Origin: Terrisporobacter glycolicus ATCC 14880 = DSM 1288
Lineage (GTDB): Bacteria > Bacillota > Clostridia > Peptostreptococcales > Peptostreptococcaceae
DNA length: 64,000 nucleotides
NCBI RefSeq assembly: GCF_036812735.1
Contig: NZ_CP117523.1
Span: 3,410,001-3,474,000, forward strand
Reading direction: 5' to 3'
Part shown: positions 36,643 to 44,989 of the stretch, piece by piece
How positions within the stretch are numbered: the stretch's first letter is position 1
Layout of the letters: each line of letters starts with the position of its first letter
The notes under the pieces: generated by a model
What the model saw: the letters and a program-made list of their open reading frames with translations, nothing else
Told to the model about the DNA's origin: nothing
Database searches by the model: none
Made by a program: the position numbers and the translations under genes

Positions 36643-39033
36643 CTAAATCTCCATAAATCTATATATTTCAAATTCATCATCATATTCTAATTTGAACTTT
36701 TTATTGTTATCTCTATTTTTTTCTGTAAATATTAATTCTTTGTTTTGAGATCCTGATGATTCAATCTTATTCATAAATTCAATGAATTTTATAAATTGGT
36801 TTTTATCTTTTTTGTTAGGTCTATAACCATTACCAACTCTTATCAGCAACTCATATAACGGAAAATCTATATCTATTCCATAACTTACATTCGCCTTATC
36901 ACTTTTATATTTTATTTCAATTGTTGTTAAGAATTTTTCTAATTTACTTTCATTATTAGATGGCAGATTACCCGTATCAGCCTTTAATTCTAAATATTCA
37001 CTTGTCTTATATTTAATCTGGCTCTTTCCTATAAATATGTTGATAAAGTTTTTATCAGCTTCTCCGTTCCATTTTAATACTCCATCTTTTACTTCTGAAT
37101 ATAGATCCTTTAACCTAGGTTTATCTCCTTTATTCCAGTGATATAAATATTCAATAAAGTTATTATATACTTCATCTCTAAGATCGAATAATTCTCCTTT
37201 TCCACATAAGTAATAACTTCTAATAAATAGTTTTAACACTTCTTTTTTTGTATTTCTATTTATTTTCTCTTCCATTTTATCTTTATTTAAATTATCTAAA
37301 TATCCCTTTGGATAATCTATATACTCTTTAAAAAACTCCATTATATTTGTTGAGTTATTGAATTTAATAATAAAGTCATCTACTTCTCTATTTCTAACGT
37401 TAAGAGGATCTAGTGTACTTAATGATTTAAATATAAATGATAACTCATTCTGTTCAAAAATCATATTTGGTGTTAATGAGTTTATATATTCTAAATCTTT
37501 AAGCCTACCTATTTTATCCTTAAACATTGGGTCATGTACATCTATATGTGTTCTATTTATTAATAAATCATATATAAAGTTTAATAATGCCCTTGTAGAT
37601 ATGATTATTTTATTTTTTATAATACATTGAACTAATAAATCTACTATTGCCTCTTGAGTTTTATGTTCAGCCATTAACTCATAATTAGCTTTTATGGGAC
37701 ATTTCTGATTATTTTCACATCTAATACAGTTTTTTTGATATGATTTATAGAAATCATTCATTTCTGATTTATCTGTAATTTTTTTTATTAATGATTTAAT
37801 ATATTCTGACTCTATCCTTTCATCTTTTAACGTATACAAGCTGTAATCACTAAAGTTAATAAATTGTATATTTCTATCTGCATCAAATTTATTATCCACA
37901 ATACTTTTCTCTAATATCTTATTTTCATTTACAAATGCTTTTAGCTTTGTGAATCTTTCCCCATATTTTGAGTCAATAAAGTTATTTAACGTTCCTAAAT
38001 TTATTGCTAATATTAATTTTTCATTACTAATTTCTATTTTTTTATCCGTAAAGTTTTCTAGTAAATCGTTTAGAGTATCCATTGATGTTTTATCTGGTTC
38101 TAAACTTTCTGTAGCATCATTATGCAATGTAAATTTAGCTATTATTTCTGGATATTTATTTTTAAAATATGAAATAATGTGAGACTTACCATCTCCAACA
38201 CTACCACATACTAAAATTAACTGTGAATTATCCTGTTTATGCGCTTCTAAAATTATATCTTCTAATTCTCTTTGAACATTTCTATCAACATGCATATACA
38301 TTTTAAAATCTGTAAATACATTTAATCCTTCAACTGCTTCTTTTGAAGACTCTTTTAACTTACTTAGTTCCTGAATCAAACATATACTTTCTGATACTTT
38401 TTCTAAATTATTACTTTCTCTTTCTTTATCATCGTTATTTTTTTCTTCTTGATTCGGTGCATCTGCATCATTTTCACAATCAACTTTTTCTGTCATGTGT
38501 TCAACTTTAATACCTTTGTTATTAATATTTAATATATTTTCTAATTTACCTATTTTTTCAATAAACTTAGACATTATAGTATTATTTTCTTTTTCATTTA
38601 AATTTACATTATGTGATGGTTTTGGACTTTTATAAATAGGTGTTTTAAAAGTATAATCTACATATGTTTCTATAAACCAACCTGTTATTTTGTAAACATT
38701 TCTATGCACTTGCAAAGCTAATAGTAATTCGTCTTCAACATCTTCATGCGCTGCTTTATTACCAATTTTTCTAATTTCATAAAAATAATCATTAATTTCT
38801 TTATCAAGTATTTCATTATATCTTAAGTTTGTTAATCTATCTGCCAAACTTAAATTATCTAGTTTTGGCATATTCTCTAATTTTGCTATGTCTTTACTTA
38901 TTTGTTCAGCAAATATCCTAGCTTTTACAATCACACTGTGTGGTGACGTAAATATGGAATCATTTATCTCATTACAAAGATTATACAATTCACTATAATT
39001 TTTATTTAATAACTCGTACATGTTACTATTCAC
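36643..39033 (-). CDS. dptF: Phosphorothioation-dependent restriction protein DptF, with N-terminal extension
   Basis: A 796-residue protein. Residues about 1-125 form a helical domain like DUF4145 (AEQISKDI, RKIGNKAAHE), as found in restriction proteins. A linker (140-215) leads to a P-loop ATPase with GSVGDGKS (277-284). A CIRCENNQKC segment around 445-455 could bind zinc. DptF is the ATPase partner of DptGH. The extension ahead of the ATPase may be an added domain. Start is uncertain: GTG at 39031-39033 or the ATG four codons later. Confidence 0.85.
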   Translation of the reverse strand: MNSNMYELLNKNYSELYNLCNEINDSIFTSPHSVIVKARIFAEQISKDIAKLENMPKLDNLSLADRLTNLRYNEILDKEINDYFYEIRKIGNKAAHEDVEDELLLALQVHRNVYKITGWFIETYVDYTFKTPIYKSPKPSHNVNLNEKENNTIMSKFIEKIGKLENILNINNKGIKVEHMTEKVDCENDADAPNQEEKNNDDKERESNNLEKVSESICLIQELSKLKESSKEAVEGLNVFTDFKMYMHVDRNVQRELEDIILEAHKQDNSQLILVCGSVGDGKSHIISYFKNKYPEIIAKFTLHNDATESLEPDKTSMDTLNDLLENFTDKKIEISNEKLILAINLGTLNNFIDSKYGERFTKLKAFVNENKILEKSIVDNKFDADRNIQFINFSDYSLYTLKDERIESEYIKSLIKKITDKSEMNDFYKSYQKNCIRCENNQKCPIKANYELMAEHKTQEAIVDLLVQCIIKNKIIISTRALLNFIYDLLINRTHIDVHDPMFKDKIGRLKDLEYINSLTPNMIFEQNELSFIFKSLSTLDPLNVRNREVDDFIIKFNNSTNIMEFFKEYIDYPKGYLDNLNKDKMEEKINRNTKKEVLKLFIRSYYLCGKGELFDLRDEVYNNFIEYLYHWNKGDKPRLKDLYSEVKDGVLKWNGEADKNFINIFIGKSQIKYKTSEYLELKADTGNLPSNNESKLEKFLTTIEIKYKSDKANVSYGIDIDFPLYELLIRVGNGYRPNKKDKNQFIKFIEFMNKIESSGSQNKELIFTEKNRDNNKKFKLEYDDEFEIYRFMEI

Positions 39034-39489
39034 TCTCTTTTGTTCCCCCCATAAATTAATCTGTTCTCTATCTAAAATGTTAAGTAAACATAAATTATTT
39101 ATATGTTTATTCTATATAGACTAATTTTCATCCTATAATAATATTATAAATTGTAATTATTTGTTTGAGATCCATTTACACGAAATAAAATATATTTTAG
39201 AAAATAGAAAATTTCCATATACTTCTAAGTACTCTAATAATTTATACACAAAGCTTAATACACTCCTATAAATATTTATATTTCGCATTTAAAGGCTTAC
39301 ACAAATTCGTGTACCCCTTATTTTCAATAAATAATATATCATAAGTTTCATATATTATTTGTCATTTAATGTCGATATTTTAAAGGAAATATACTCCTCT
39401 ACTCACATAAAAAAATGGCCGTAACAAAAATGTAACGGCCTTAAAAAAAATATATGATTTTATATATATCAATACATCTCCCCAAAGTT
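39034..39489. other. 456-bp intergenic region upstream of dptF
   Basis: AT-rich spacer that must hold the dptF promoter; a TATAAT on the - strand (39143-39148) lacks a good -35. The words TACACGAA (39177-39184) and TTCGTGTA (39306-39313) are inverted copies about 120 bp apart. A terminator sits at 39417-39440. No gene is visible. Confidence 0.5.
39417..39440 (-). terminator. Terminator after the HEPN fragment, repeat-like
   Basis: GGCCGT pairs with ACGGCC and, after one mismatch, three more pairs form; A and T tracts flank both sides. Its core CAAAAATGTAACG (39425-39437) recurs inverted at 40825-40837 and, with two differences, at 41076-41088. Confidence 0.65.
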
Positions 39490-39705
39490 CTAGCTTTCAA
39501 GGAAATCTTTTAATTTTTTAAACTCAAATACGTATTTTTCTTTTACTAATTTCACAATATTAAGAGCTGTAGTTTCATCATACATGTGAGATGTTCTGTT
39601 TCTATGTAACATCATTTCTATCCATATATCTCCATCACTTATTAATTTATGTTTAAATGCACATCTTATAGTACTTCTTGGTCTAAAACCCCTTATAATT
39701 GCCAT
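39490..39705 (-). CDS. Truncated HEPN (HepT/HI0074-like) protein
   Basis: A 71-residue protein that aligns with only the C-terminal half of the nucleotidyltransferase substrate-binding (HI0074/HepT) family: DGDIWIEMMLHRNRTSH, where R35-x4-H40 is the HEPN RNase motif. The N-terminal helices, about 60 residues, are absent. No MntA-like nucleotidyltransferase is nearby. Its ATG overlaps the J-protein stop by 13 nt. It may be a fossil or a minimal domain; if folded, it would need the missing helices from another protein. Confidence 0.6.
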   Translation of the reverse strand: MAIIRGFRPRSTIRCAFKHKLISDGDIWIEMMLHRNRTSHMYDETTALNIVKLVKEKYVFEFKKLKDFLES

Positions 39706-40520
39706 AGCTCCTTCAAATCATTGATTATCTGCATAGCTCTCACACTTTCATCACTATTATGGTTTTTATCAGGATGAAAATTTCTAGCCAAAGTCTTATA
39801 CATTTTTTTCAATATTTTCTTATCATCTTCACCGTAATCGGAATTATTCATTGAGCTGTCTTTGTAGTTACTACCACATTTTTCTTGGTAGCTACTTTTC
39901 TTAGAATTGTCTTTGTAGTTACTATAATTTTTTCTTTGGTAACTACCTGTAAAGTAATCTTGTTTTGCATAGATCTGCTTTATTTTCTTTAGGTTTTCTG
40001 CATTTCTCAAATTTAGAAATACGTCGTAGCAATAATCAAAATTTCCTGCTCCGTATTTATCTTCAAACTCTGTCTTAGCTTTTCTGTATTTTCGCAAAAT
40101 TTCCTCCACCTCCATAGAACACTTATACTCCTCAGTATCTTTGTATTCCTGGTTTATTTTTTCTTGCAGAGGGTTTAATTTGCAACATACCAAGCTATAA
40201 ATTTCCTCACCTGTCATGTTTAATTCTTGGGATAAATTATTTATTTTATCCACCACAAAATCGTAGTACCCATAATCTACGAAATCGTAATACCCAATGG
40301 TGCAAATGCTATATTGTCTCTTTTTCACCTTGTTGTTTTCCCTGTAGCTGCTGTGCAATGTGACTTTGTATGCTGTTTTCACTGATCGTTGAAATTTTTC
40401 CTGGGAATGAGTGTAGGAGTAAAATTCCTGGTTATTGATTTTACAAGCATTCACTACTAATCCCTTGCTCTTCCCTTTGCTGGAAGCTTTTCTCTCAAGT
40501 TCTTGAACAACACAATACAA
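39693..40520 (-). CDS. J-domain protein with unknown N-terminal region
   Basis: A 275-residue protein ending in a compact J domain (KKMYKTLARNFHPDKNHN; HPD at 249-251), which should stimulate an Hsp70. The N-terminal 170 residues match no family that I know. Residues around GYYDFVDYGYYDFVVD and NYKDNSKKSSYQ...NYKDSS show short internal duplications. It begins at TTG, 9 nt after AAAGGA, and overlaps the HEPN fragment gene. Upstream lies the repeat array at 40757-40909. Function unknown. Confidence 0.7.
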   Translation of the reverse strand: MYCVVQELERKASSKGKSKGLVVNACKINNQEFYSYTHSQEKFQRSVKTAYKVTLHSSYRENNKVKKRQYSICTIGYYDFVDYGYYDFVVDKINNLSQELNMTGEEIYSLVCCKLNPLQEKINQEYKDTEEYKCSMEVEEILRKYRKAKTEFEDKYGAGNFDYCYDVFLNLRNAENLKKIKQIYAKQDYFTGSYQRKNYSNYKDNSKKSSYQEKCGSNYKDSSMNNSDYGEDDKKILKKMYKTLARNFHPDKNHNSDESVRAMQIINDLKELWQL

Positions 40521-40756
40521 TTCATCACATCCTTTGGGTTTATTTTAATTTCTTTGGGGCAACATATTCGGTGCTCCTCAAGTTGGAAAAATAACTATTT
40601 AGCCTTTTCCATGTATCAACGGCATTTTGGAATAATTATCCAAAATTCAAATTTTATTTTTAAGTTAATTATAATCAACTTTTTCAAAAAGTCTATTAAT
40701 TTTTCATAATTTTTTAAAATTAATCACATACTCGCCTGGAGAATCTTTTTTAGCTA

Positions 40757-40822
40757 AAATCTGTGTCTGTATCTAATTCTATATCTTACTCTTACTCTTA
40801 CTCTATATCTATATCTATATCT
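40757..40822. repeat. Eleven hexamers ending in TCT
   Basis: Sixty-six bases divide exactly into 11 hexamers of the form NNNTCT, including three TACTCT in a row and three ATATCT in a row. It directly precedes the phased array. This is a compound microsatellite and may vary in length between strains. Confidence 0.85.
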
Positions 40823-40825
40823 AGC

Positions 40826-40904
40826 GTTACATTTTTGCTTCATATTTATTACATAGGGTTACATGGTGTTTCAAAAATGTTACATAGCGTTTCATCATGT
40901 TACA
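40826..40904. repeat. Eight-unit array with 10-11 bp step
   Basis: GTTACA-like hexamers start at 40826, 40837, 40848, 40858, 40868, 40879, 40889 and 40899. Steps are 11, 11, 10, 10, 11, 10, 10, mean 10.4 bp, equal to one helical turn. Read on the - strand the unit is TGWAAC followed by 4-5 variable bases. Confidence 0.85.
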
Positions 40905-41065
40905 AAAACATAAATAGAATTTTTTCCATGAGTTAGCTCATTTATATTTTTTAAGCATAAATAAAAAATTTACATTATTAATATAGTATTTTAAATTTTT
41001 ATGATTTATTAATATTTTTTTCTCCATTATTTTTCCACATTTTTTTTATCACTTTTCAACTAAAA

Positions 41066-41093
41066 AAGGCCATCATAAAAATGTGACGACCTT
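41066..41093 (-). terminator. Terminator after the glycosyltransferase gene
   Basis: A 10-bp stem (41066-41075 with 41084-41093), two G-U pairs on the - strand, followed by six T residues. Sequence is similar to the hairpin at 39417-39440. Confidence 0.7.
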
Positions 41094-41114
41094 AAAAATA
41101 TCCTAAACTTTATT

Positions 41115-42494
41115 CTACTTCCATACTCTTTTTGCACCTATTAATTCCTGAACATAACCATATAAAGAAACAGGTGACATTACTATTTGGTAGAAAAGTA
41201 TAAATATAAAGAATCCTAGAGTATTTTTTCTTACTTTAAGATTTAAGTTTTTAAATACAACGTGAGCTTGGTAATAATATAAAATATAAAAACTAACCAA
41301 TGTTAAAGGAAATACCAATAACATCATCGGTCCTACTATATAATATTTTTGGTAGAACACTGCTAATATTACCCCTGGTATCCAGAAGAATGTATAGCTA
41401 AGATCCATATATGGTATAAACAAATCTATGCCTGTCAAAAACTTATAATATATAGAAGGTTGTTGCCATGGTTTTACTTCTCTCAACCCTTCTATCATAC
41501 CCCTTGCCCAACGAGAACGTTGCTTGGCAAAGTGAGATAGTTTTGTCGGAACGTCTGTAAATGCCACTGCATGAGGTTCAAAATAAACCCTATAACCTTG
41601 TTTTAATATTTTCCAAGTTAAAACAATATCTTCTCCTATTGCATCAGACCAACCATCTACATTTTGTACTACAGATGTTTTGTATAATGAAAATGCACCT
41701 TGGGCAACTAGTGTCCCTTGGTACAATCCTTGCATTCTCTTAATAGATGCAATACTTAAAAAATAGTCCCATTCTTGTATTTTTGCTAGCAAATTTTCTC
41801 TACTATTTCTTACTAACATGGAACCTGCAACGGCGCAAACATCATTTGGTGCTGAATTAGCTCTAGAAATCAAGTAGTTTACTGCCTTATTATGAATAAG
41901 AGTATCTGCATCAAGTGTAATTACATACTTAGTTTTTACATATTTTAATCCATGATTTAGAGCGTTGAACTTTCCTGGAGTATTTTCATGCAACAATAAA
42001 ACATCCATGTTCATCTCTTTCTTTGCTCTTTCCACTTCAGCACATGTGTTATCATTGGAATTATTGTTTATTACTATGGTATGAATTTTACCCTTGTATT
42101 CTTGATTTTTTATATATTTCAATGTGTTAAAAATTCCAGTCTCTTCATTGTAGGCAGCTACCAAAATAGTTACTTCATCTTCAGGATAAGTTACCTTAAA
42201 CTTAGGCTGTTTATCTAAGAGTAAGCTTGATACTAAAAATGCATTCATAAATCCTGGTATATAGGCTATTCCTGCTATAATAAATACTGCTAAAAAAACT
42301 GAGGAAGTTACCTCAGATAAGTCCAAAATCCATTGTCTAGATACATAGTAGGAAAAAATTACCCATAATATACTTATGACTAAACTTATAATAAATTTAT
42401 ATTTAATAGGTATATATAATCTTGTTTTAGTTGACTCTTCGTCTTTTTTTTCATCTTCTTTAACTATTTCCGAGAGCTTAATATTATTTTCCAT
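41115..42494 (-). CDS. Membrane GT2 glycosyltransferase (processive type)
   Basis: A 459-residue protein with two N-terminal membrane helices (about 33-52 and 65-90), a GT2 domain with DAD (195-197), GED (287-289) and QRSRW (325-329), and several C-terminal helices. This D,D,D,QxxRW layout is that of processive synthases such as hyaluronan, chitin or poly-GlcNAc synthase (PgaC/IcaA). Substrate and product are unknown. No deacetylase or export partner lies beside it. ATG with GGGGG about 13 nt upstream. Confidence 0.85.
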   Translation of the reverse strand: MENNIKLSEIVKEDEKKDEESTKTRLYIPIKYKFIISLVISILWVIFSYYVSRQWILDLSEVTSSVFLAVFIIAGIAYIPGFMNAFLVSSLLLDKQPKFKVTYPEDEVTILVAAYNEETGIFNTLKYIKNQEYKGKIHTIVINNNSNDNTCAEVERAKKEMNMDVLLLHENTPGKFNALNHGLKYVKTKYVITLDADTLIHNKAVNYLISRANSAPNDVCAVAGSMLVRNSRENLLAKIQEWDYFLSIASIKRMQGLYQGTLVAQGAFSLYKTSVVQNVDGWSDAIGEDIVLTWKILKQGYRVYFEPHAVAFTDVPTKLSHFAKQRSRWARGMIEGLREVKPWQQPSIYYKFLTGIDLFIPYMDLSYTFFWIPGVILAVFYQKYYIVGPMMLLVFPLTLVSFYILYYYQAHVVFKNLNLKVRKNTLGFFIFILFYQIVMSPVSLYGYVQELIGAKRVWK

Positions 42495-42612
42495 GTTATA
42501 TTAATTTCCCCCTTATGTCTAAATTAACTATACAATAATAACATATAATTTTTAGTATTTATAATGTATCTTTTACCAGTAAAAAAGACACTTCTGAGCC
42601 TTTATATTGATT

Positions 42613-43191
42613 TTAGATATTGTCGTAACCATCTACTACCACATCTATTTTACCTGTTTCAGGAGAAATTACTAATCCATGTATAATAATGTCGTCTGGC
42701 ACTAAAGGATGATTTTTAATAAGACTTACACTATCTTCTATAGACTGTTCCACTGATTCAAATCCATGCAACCATCCCTTCACATTTATTCCTGCATTTG
42801 AAAGTGTGTCTATAGTTTCACTAGGTATACCTCTATCTAATACTTTATTTAATAAATCATCTGTGTCTAAATTACACATACCACATCCATGGTGGCCTAC
42901 TACCAATACCTCTTCCACATCAAATTCGTATATAGCTACTACTATACTTCTCATAATACTTCCAAATGGATGCATTATTGCTGCTCCAGCATTTTTCACT
43001 ATTTTTGCATCTCCATTTCTAAGATTCATGGACTTTGGTAACAAATCTGTCAATCTAGTGTCCATACATGATAGTATTACAACCTTTTTATCAGGTCTAC
43101 TTGAAGTTTCATATTGTTTATATTCTTTGTTTTCCACAAATTTTTCATTGTATTTCAATATTTCATCTAACTTTCCACGACTTGTTATCAT
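42613..43191 (-). CDS. Beta-class carbonic anhydrase
   Basis: A 192-residue cytosolic zinc enzyme for CO2/bicarbonate interconversion. Zinc ligands C42, H100 and C103 are in SCMDTR and GHHGCGMC, and the catalytic D44-R46 pair is present. Length fits the short bacterial type. ATG follows AGGAGG. It appears to be a single gene. Confidence 0.93.
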   Translation of the reverse strand: MITSRGKLDEILKYNEKFVENKEYKQYETSSRPDKKVVILSCMDTRLTDLLPKSMNLRNGDAKIVKNAGAAIMHPFGSIMRSIVVAIYEFDVEEVLVVGHHGCGMCNLDTDDLLNKVLDRGIPSETIDTLSNAGINVKGWLHGFESVEQSIEDSVSLIKNHPLVPDDIIIHGLVISPETGKIDVVVDGYDNI

Positions 43192-43366
43192 AATATTATC
43201 CTCCTATGGAATACATCTTGCCTATGCTTTTTATTGTTAACTCTGGAGCTCTTTTTAAAGGACAAGATTTACATTCATAATTATATAATTTTCGTAATAT
43301 TATAGCTTATATTCTGCTGTTTTTCTACAATTAAACAAATAATATAATTTCCTTGTAATATAAAAA

Positions 43367-43387
43367 GGCATTACAAATTGTAATACC
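43367..43387 (-). terminator. Terminator after the small membrane-protein gene
   Basis: A 9-bp stem with one G-U pair on the - strand and a 3-nt loop, followed by CTTTTT. Confidence 0.6.
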
Positions 43388-43402
43388 CTTACATCATACA
43401 TA

Positions 43403-43705
43403 TTAATCTTCAAAAACAGTATTTTCTGTTTTCCATTGTAACATTTTTATATAAAGCCAGAATCCATATATTCCTAAAGTAATAATAGTAAGTATTAACC
43501 ATTTTATATAATGTAAAAATAAACTTCCTCCACTACCTATGAATTTAAGTCTTCTTCCTTCAATCACTGTGTGTTTAGCTTCCCATCTGTACTTTATGCA
43601 CATAGCCCAAGGTGTAGCTATTCCAAGTGTAAAGAATGTTACAGCCCATGCTAATATATTAACTCCTATAAGGCCTAGAAGTCCGCCTTCAAATCTTGAT
43701 CTCAT
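43403..43705 (-). CDS. Small two-helix membrane protein
   Basis: A 100-residue protein with two hydrophobic stretches (about 10-35 and 62-88), Trp-rich loops and the pattern FFTLGIATPWA...IITLGIYGFW. The repeated TLGI(A/Y)xxW half resembles DUF898-type membrane proteins; no function is known. ATG follows AGGAGAG. Confidence 0.6.
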   Translation of the reverse strand: MRSRFEGGLLGLIGVNILAWAVTFFTLGIATPWAMCIKYRWEAKHTVIEGRRLKFIGSGGSLFLHYIKWLILTIITLGIYGFWLYIKMLQWKTENTVFED

Positions 43706-43789
43706 GTTCTCTCTCCTATAATTAATTTTTCAGTTTTAACTAATATATTTTATCATAAGAAGAAATTAAGTAAATAATTATTTTTAATA

Positions 43790-43817
43790 AAAAAGAGAAT
43801 CAAAAGATTCTCTTTTT
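43790..43817 (-). terminator. Terminator of the carrier-iadA operon
   Basis: A perfect 12-bp stem (43790-43801 with 43806-43817) with a 4-nt loop and T tract on the - strand. Confidence 0.85.
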
Positions 43818-43822
43818 CAAAG

Positions 43823-44971
43823 TTATATTTGCTCATATGATCCATAAACTAAGATTTCCTTATTCTCTATCATAAGCTTTCCACCCGCAACAACAGTATC
43901 TATATCTAAGTTTTCATCTAATAATAATAAGTCTGCATCAGATCCTTCTTCAACACATCCTTTTCTAGGATAAACTTCAAGCCCCTTTGCCACATTAGAA
44001 GTGACATAAGTTAGGGCATCTTCTATATTGAATTTTAACTCGTTAACCATAGATTTAAACTCTTTGTGTAAGCTAGAAACACTAGAAACTCCCATCTTTA
44101 CAAGATTTCCTGCTTCATCATATCTTGACCAACTTCCATATCCATCAGAACTTATTGTTATGTTTTCCCTTGGTACATTTTTATCCAATGCCATTTTTAT
44201 GCATTTTCCTGGAGTAAAGTGGTCTTTTATTCCACAAGTTAAATCAATTTTTCCTCCTGCTTTTGCATAATCAAAAGCTTCTTCTAACAATTCTTCTCTT
44301 CTGTTTACATGAGTAGGTCTTATGGTTTTCATTGGAATTTCCGTTTCTTCTAAAATTTCTCTCACTTGTTGAAGACCTTTTTTTCCATCTCCCATATGAA
44401 GTACTACTATGCCTGCTTTTCCACTTAACATCCCTGCAACTCTAGCATCAGAAGCTACTCTTTGTAACTCCAAGTTACTTACATTTGGTGCTCTATGGTC
44501 TGATAGAGCTAATTTTACTCCTATTATTTCATCTATAAAACATATATCTTTTTTTACAGAACCTGTAATTGTTACAGAGGGGTATTCATAAGAACCTGTG
44601 TGAGCAAAAACTGTTATTCCTTCTTCCTTTAATGCCTTTGCTTTTGATACTAAGTTTTCAACACTTCTAGTAGTTCCATCTGTTCCCAAAAGCCCTACTA
44701 CTGTTGTTATTCCACCACTAGTTAGTTTGCTTAAAGTTATTTCTGGTGCTCTAGTTTTAAAACTACCTTCACCACCTCCACCAGTTATATGAACATGTTG
44801 ATCTATAAAACCTGGTGTAAGTTTTTTTCCACTACCATCTATTATTTTTATTTTTTCATTTTCAAAATTTATATTATCTTCTATTAAAGAGATTTTTCCA
44901 CCACTTACAAAAACGTCTTTTTTTCCCTTATACTCTGGTGAATATAATTCCACATTTTTTATTAATATCAT
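43823..44971 (-). CDS. iadA: Isoaspartyl dipeptidase (beta-aspartyl peptidase)
   Basis: A 382-residue amidohydrolase of the IadA family: QHVHITGGGGEG carries the first zinc pair (H59, H61), GVKLALSDHRA the bridging Lys, and ISSDGYGSW the late Asp. It releases N-terminal isoaspartate from isomerised dipeptides in the cytosol. It follows the NhaC-like gene by 18 nt, so the carrier and peptidase are one operon under the sigma-54 promoter at 46485-46500. ATG after AAGGAG. Confidence 0.92.
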   Translation of the reverse strand: MILIKNVELYSPEYKGKKDVFVSGGKISLIEDNINFENEKIKIIDGSGKKLTPGFIDQHVHITGGGGEGSFKTRAPEITLSKLTSGGITTVVGLLGTDGTTRSVENLVSKAKALKEEGITVFAHTGSYEYPSVTITGSVKKDICFIDEIIGVKLALSDHRAPNVSNLELQRVASDARVAGMLSGKAGIVVLHMGDGKKGLQQVREILEETEIPMKTIRPTHVNRREELLEEAFDYAKAGGKIDLTCGIKDHFTPGKCIKMALDKNVPRENITISSDGYGSWSRYDEAGNLVKMGVSSVSSLHKEFKSMVNELKFNIEDALTYVTSNVAKGLEVYPRKGCVEEGSDADLLLLDENLDIDTVVAGGKLMIENKEILVYGSYEQI

Positions 44972-44989
44972 AAATTTTATACTCCTTAT

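Larger units (their letters stand above)
40521..41114. other. 594-bp intergenic region with two repeat arrays
   Basis: Between the J-domain gene and the glycosyltransferase. It contains a hexamer array (40757-40822), a phased array (40826-40904) and the glycosyltransferase terminator (41066-41093). The frame on the + strand at 40503-40709 has no ribosome site and is ignored. Confidence 0.6.

Noticed and set aside
40503-40709. Open frame of 68 codons on + beside the J-domain gene
   Set aside because: No ribosome site; composition of AT-rich intergenic DNA.
40830-40897. Possible 23-codon peptide on - within the phased array
   Set aside because: No ribosome site upstream; the frame is a product of the repeated TGTAAC/TGAAAC units.
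40757-40904. CRISPR array
   Set aside because: Repeats are 6-11 bp with no unique spacers and no cas genes nearby.
19000-41100. Integrative element with integrase and attachment sites
   Set aside because: No integrase, transposase, tRNA or clear direct repeats at both ends; defence cluster only.
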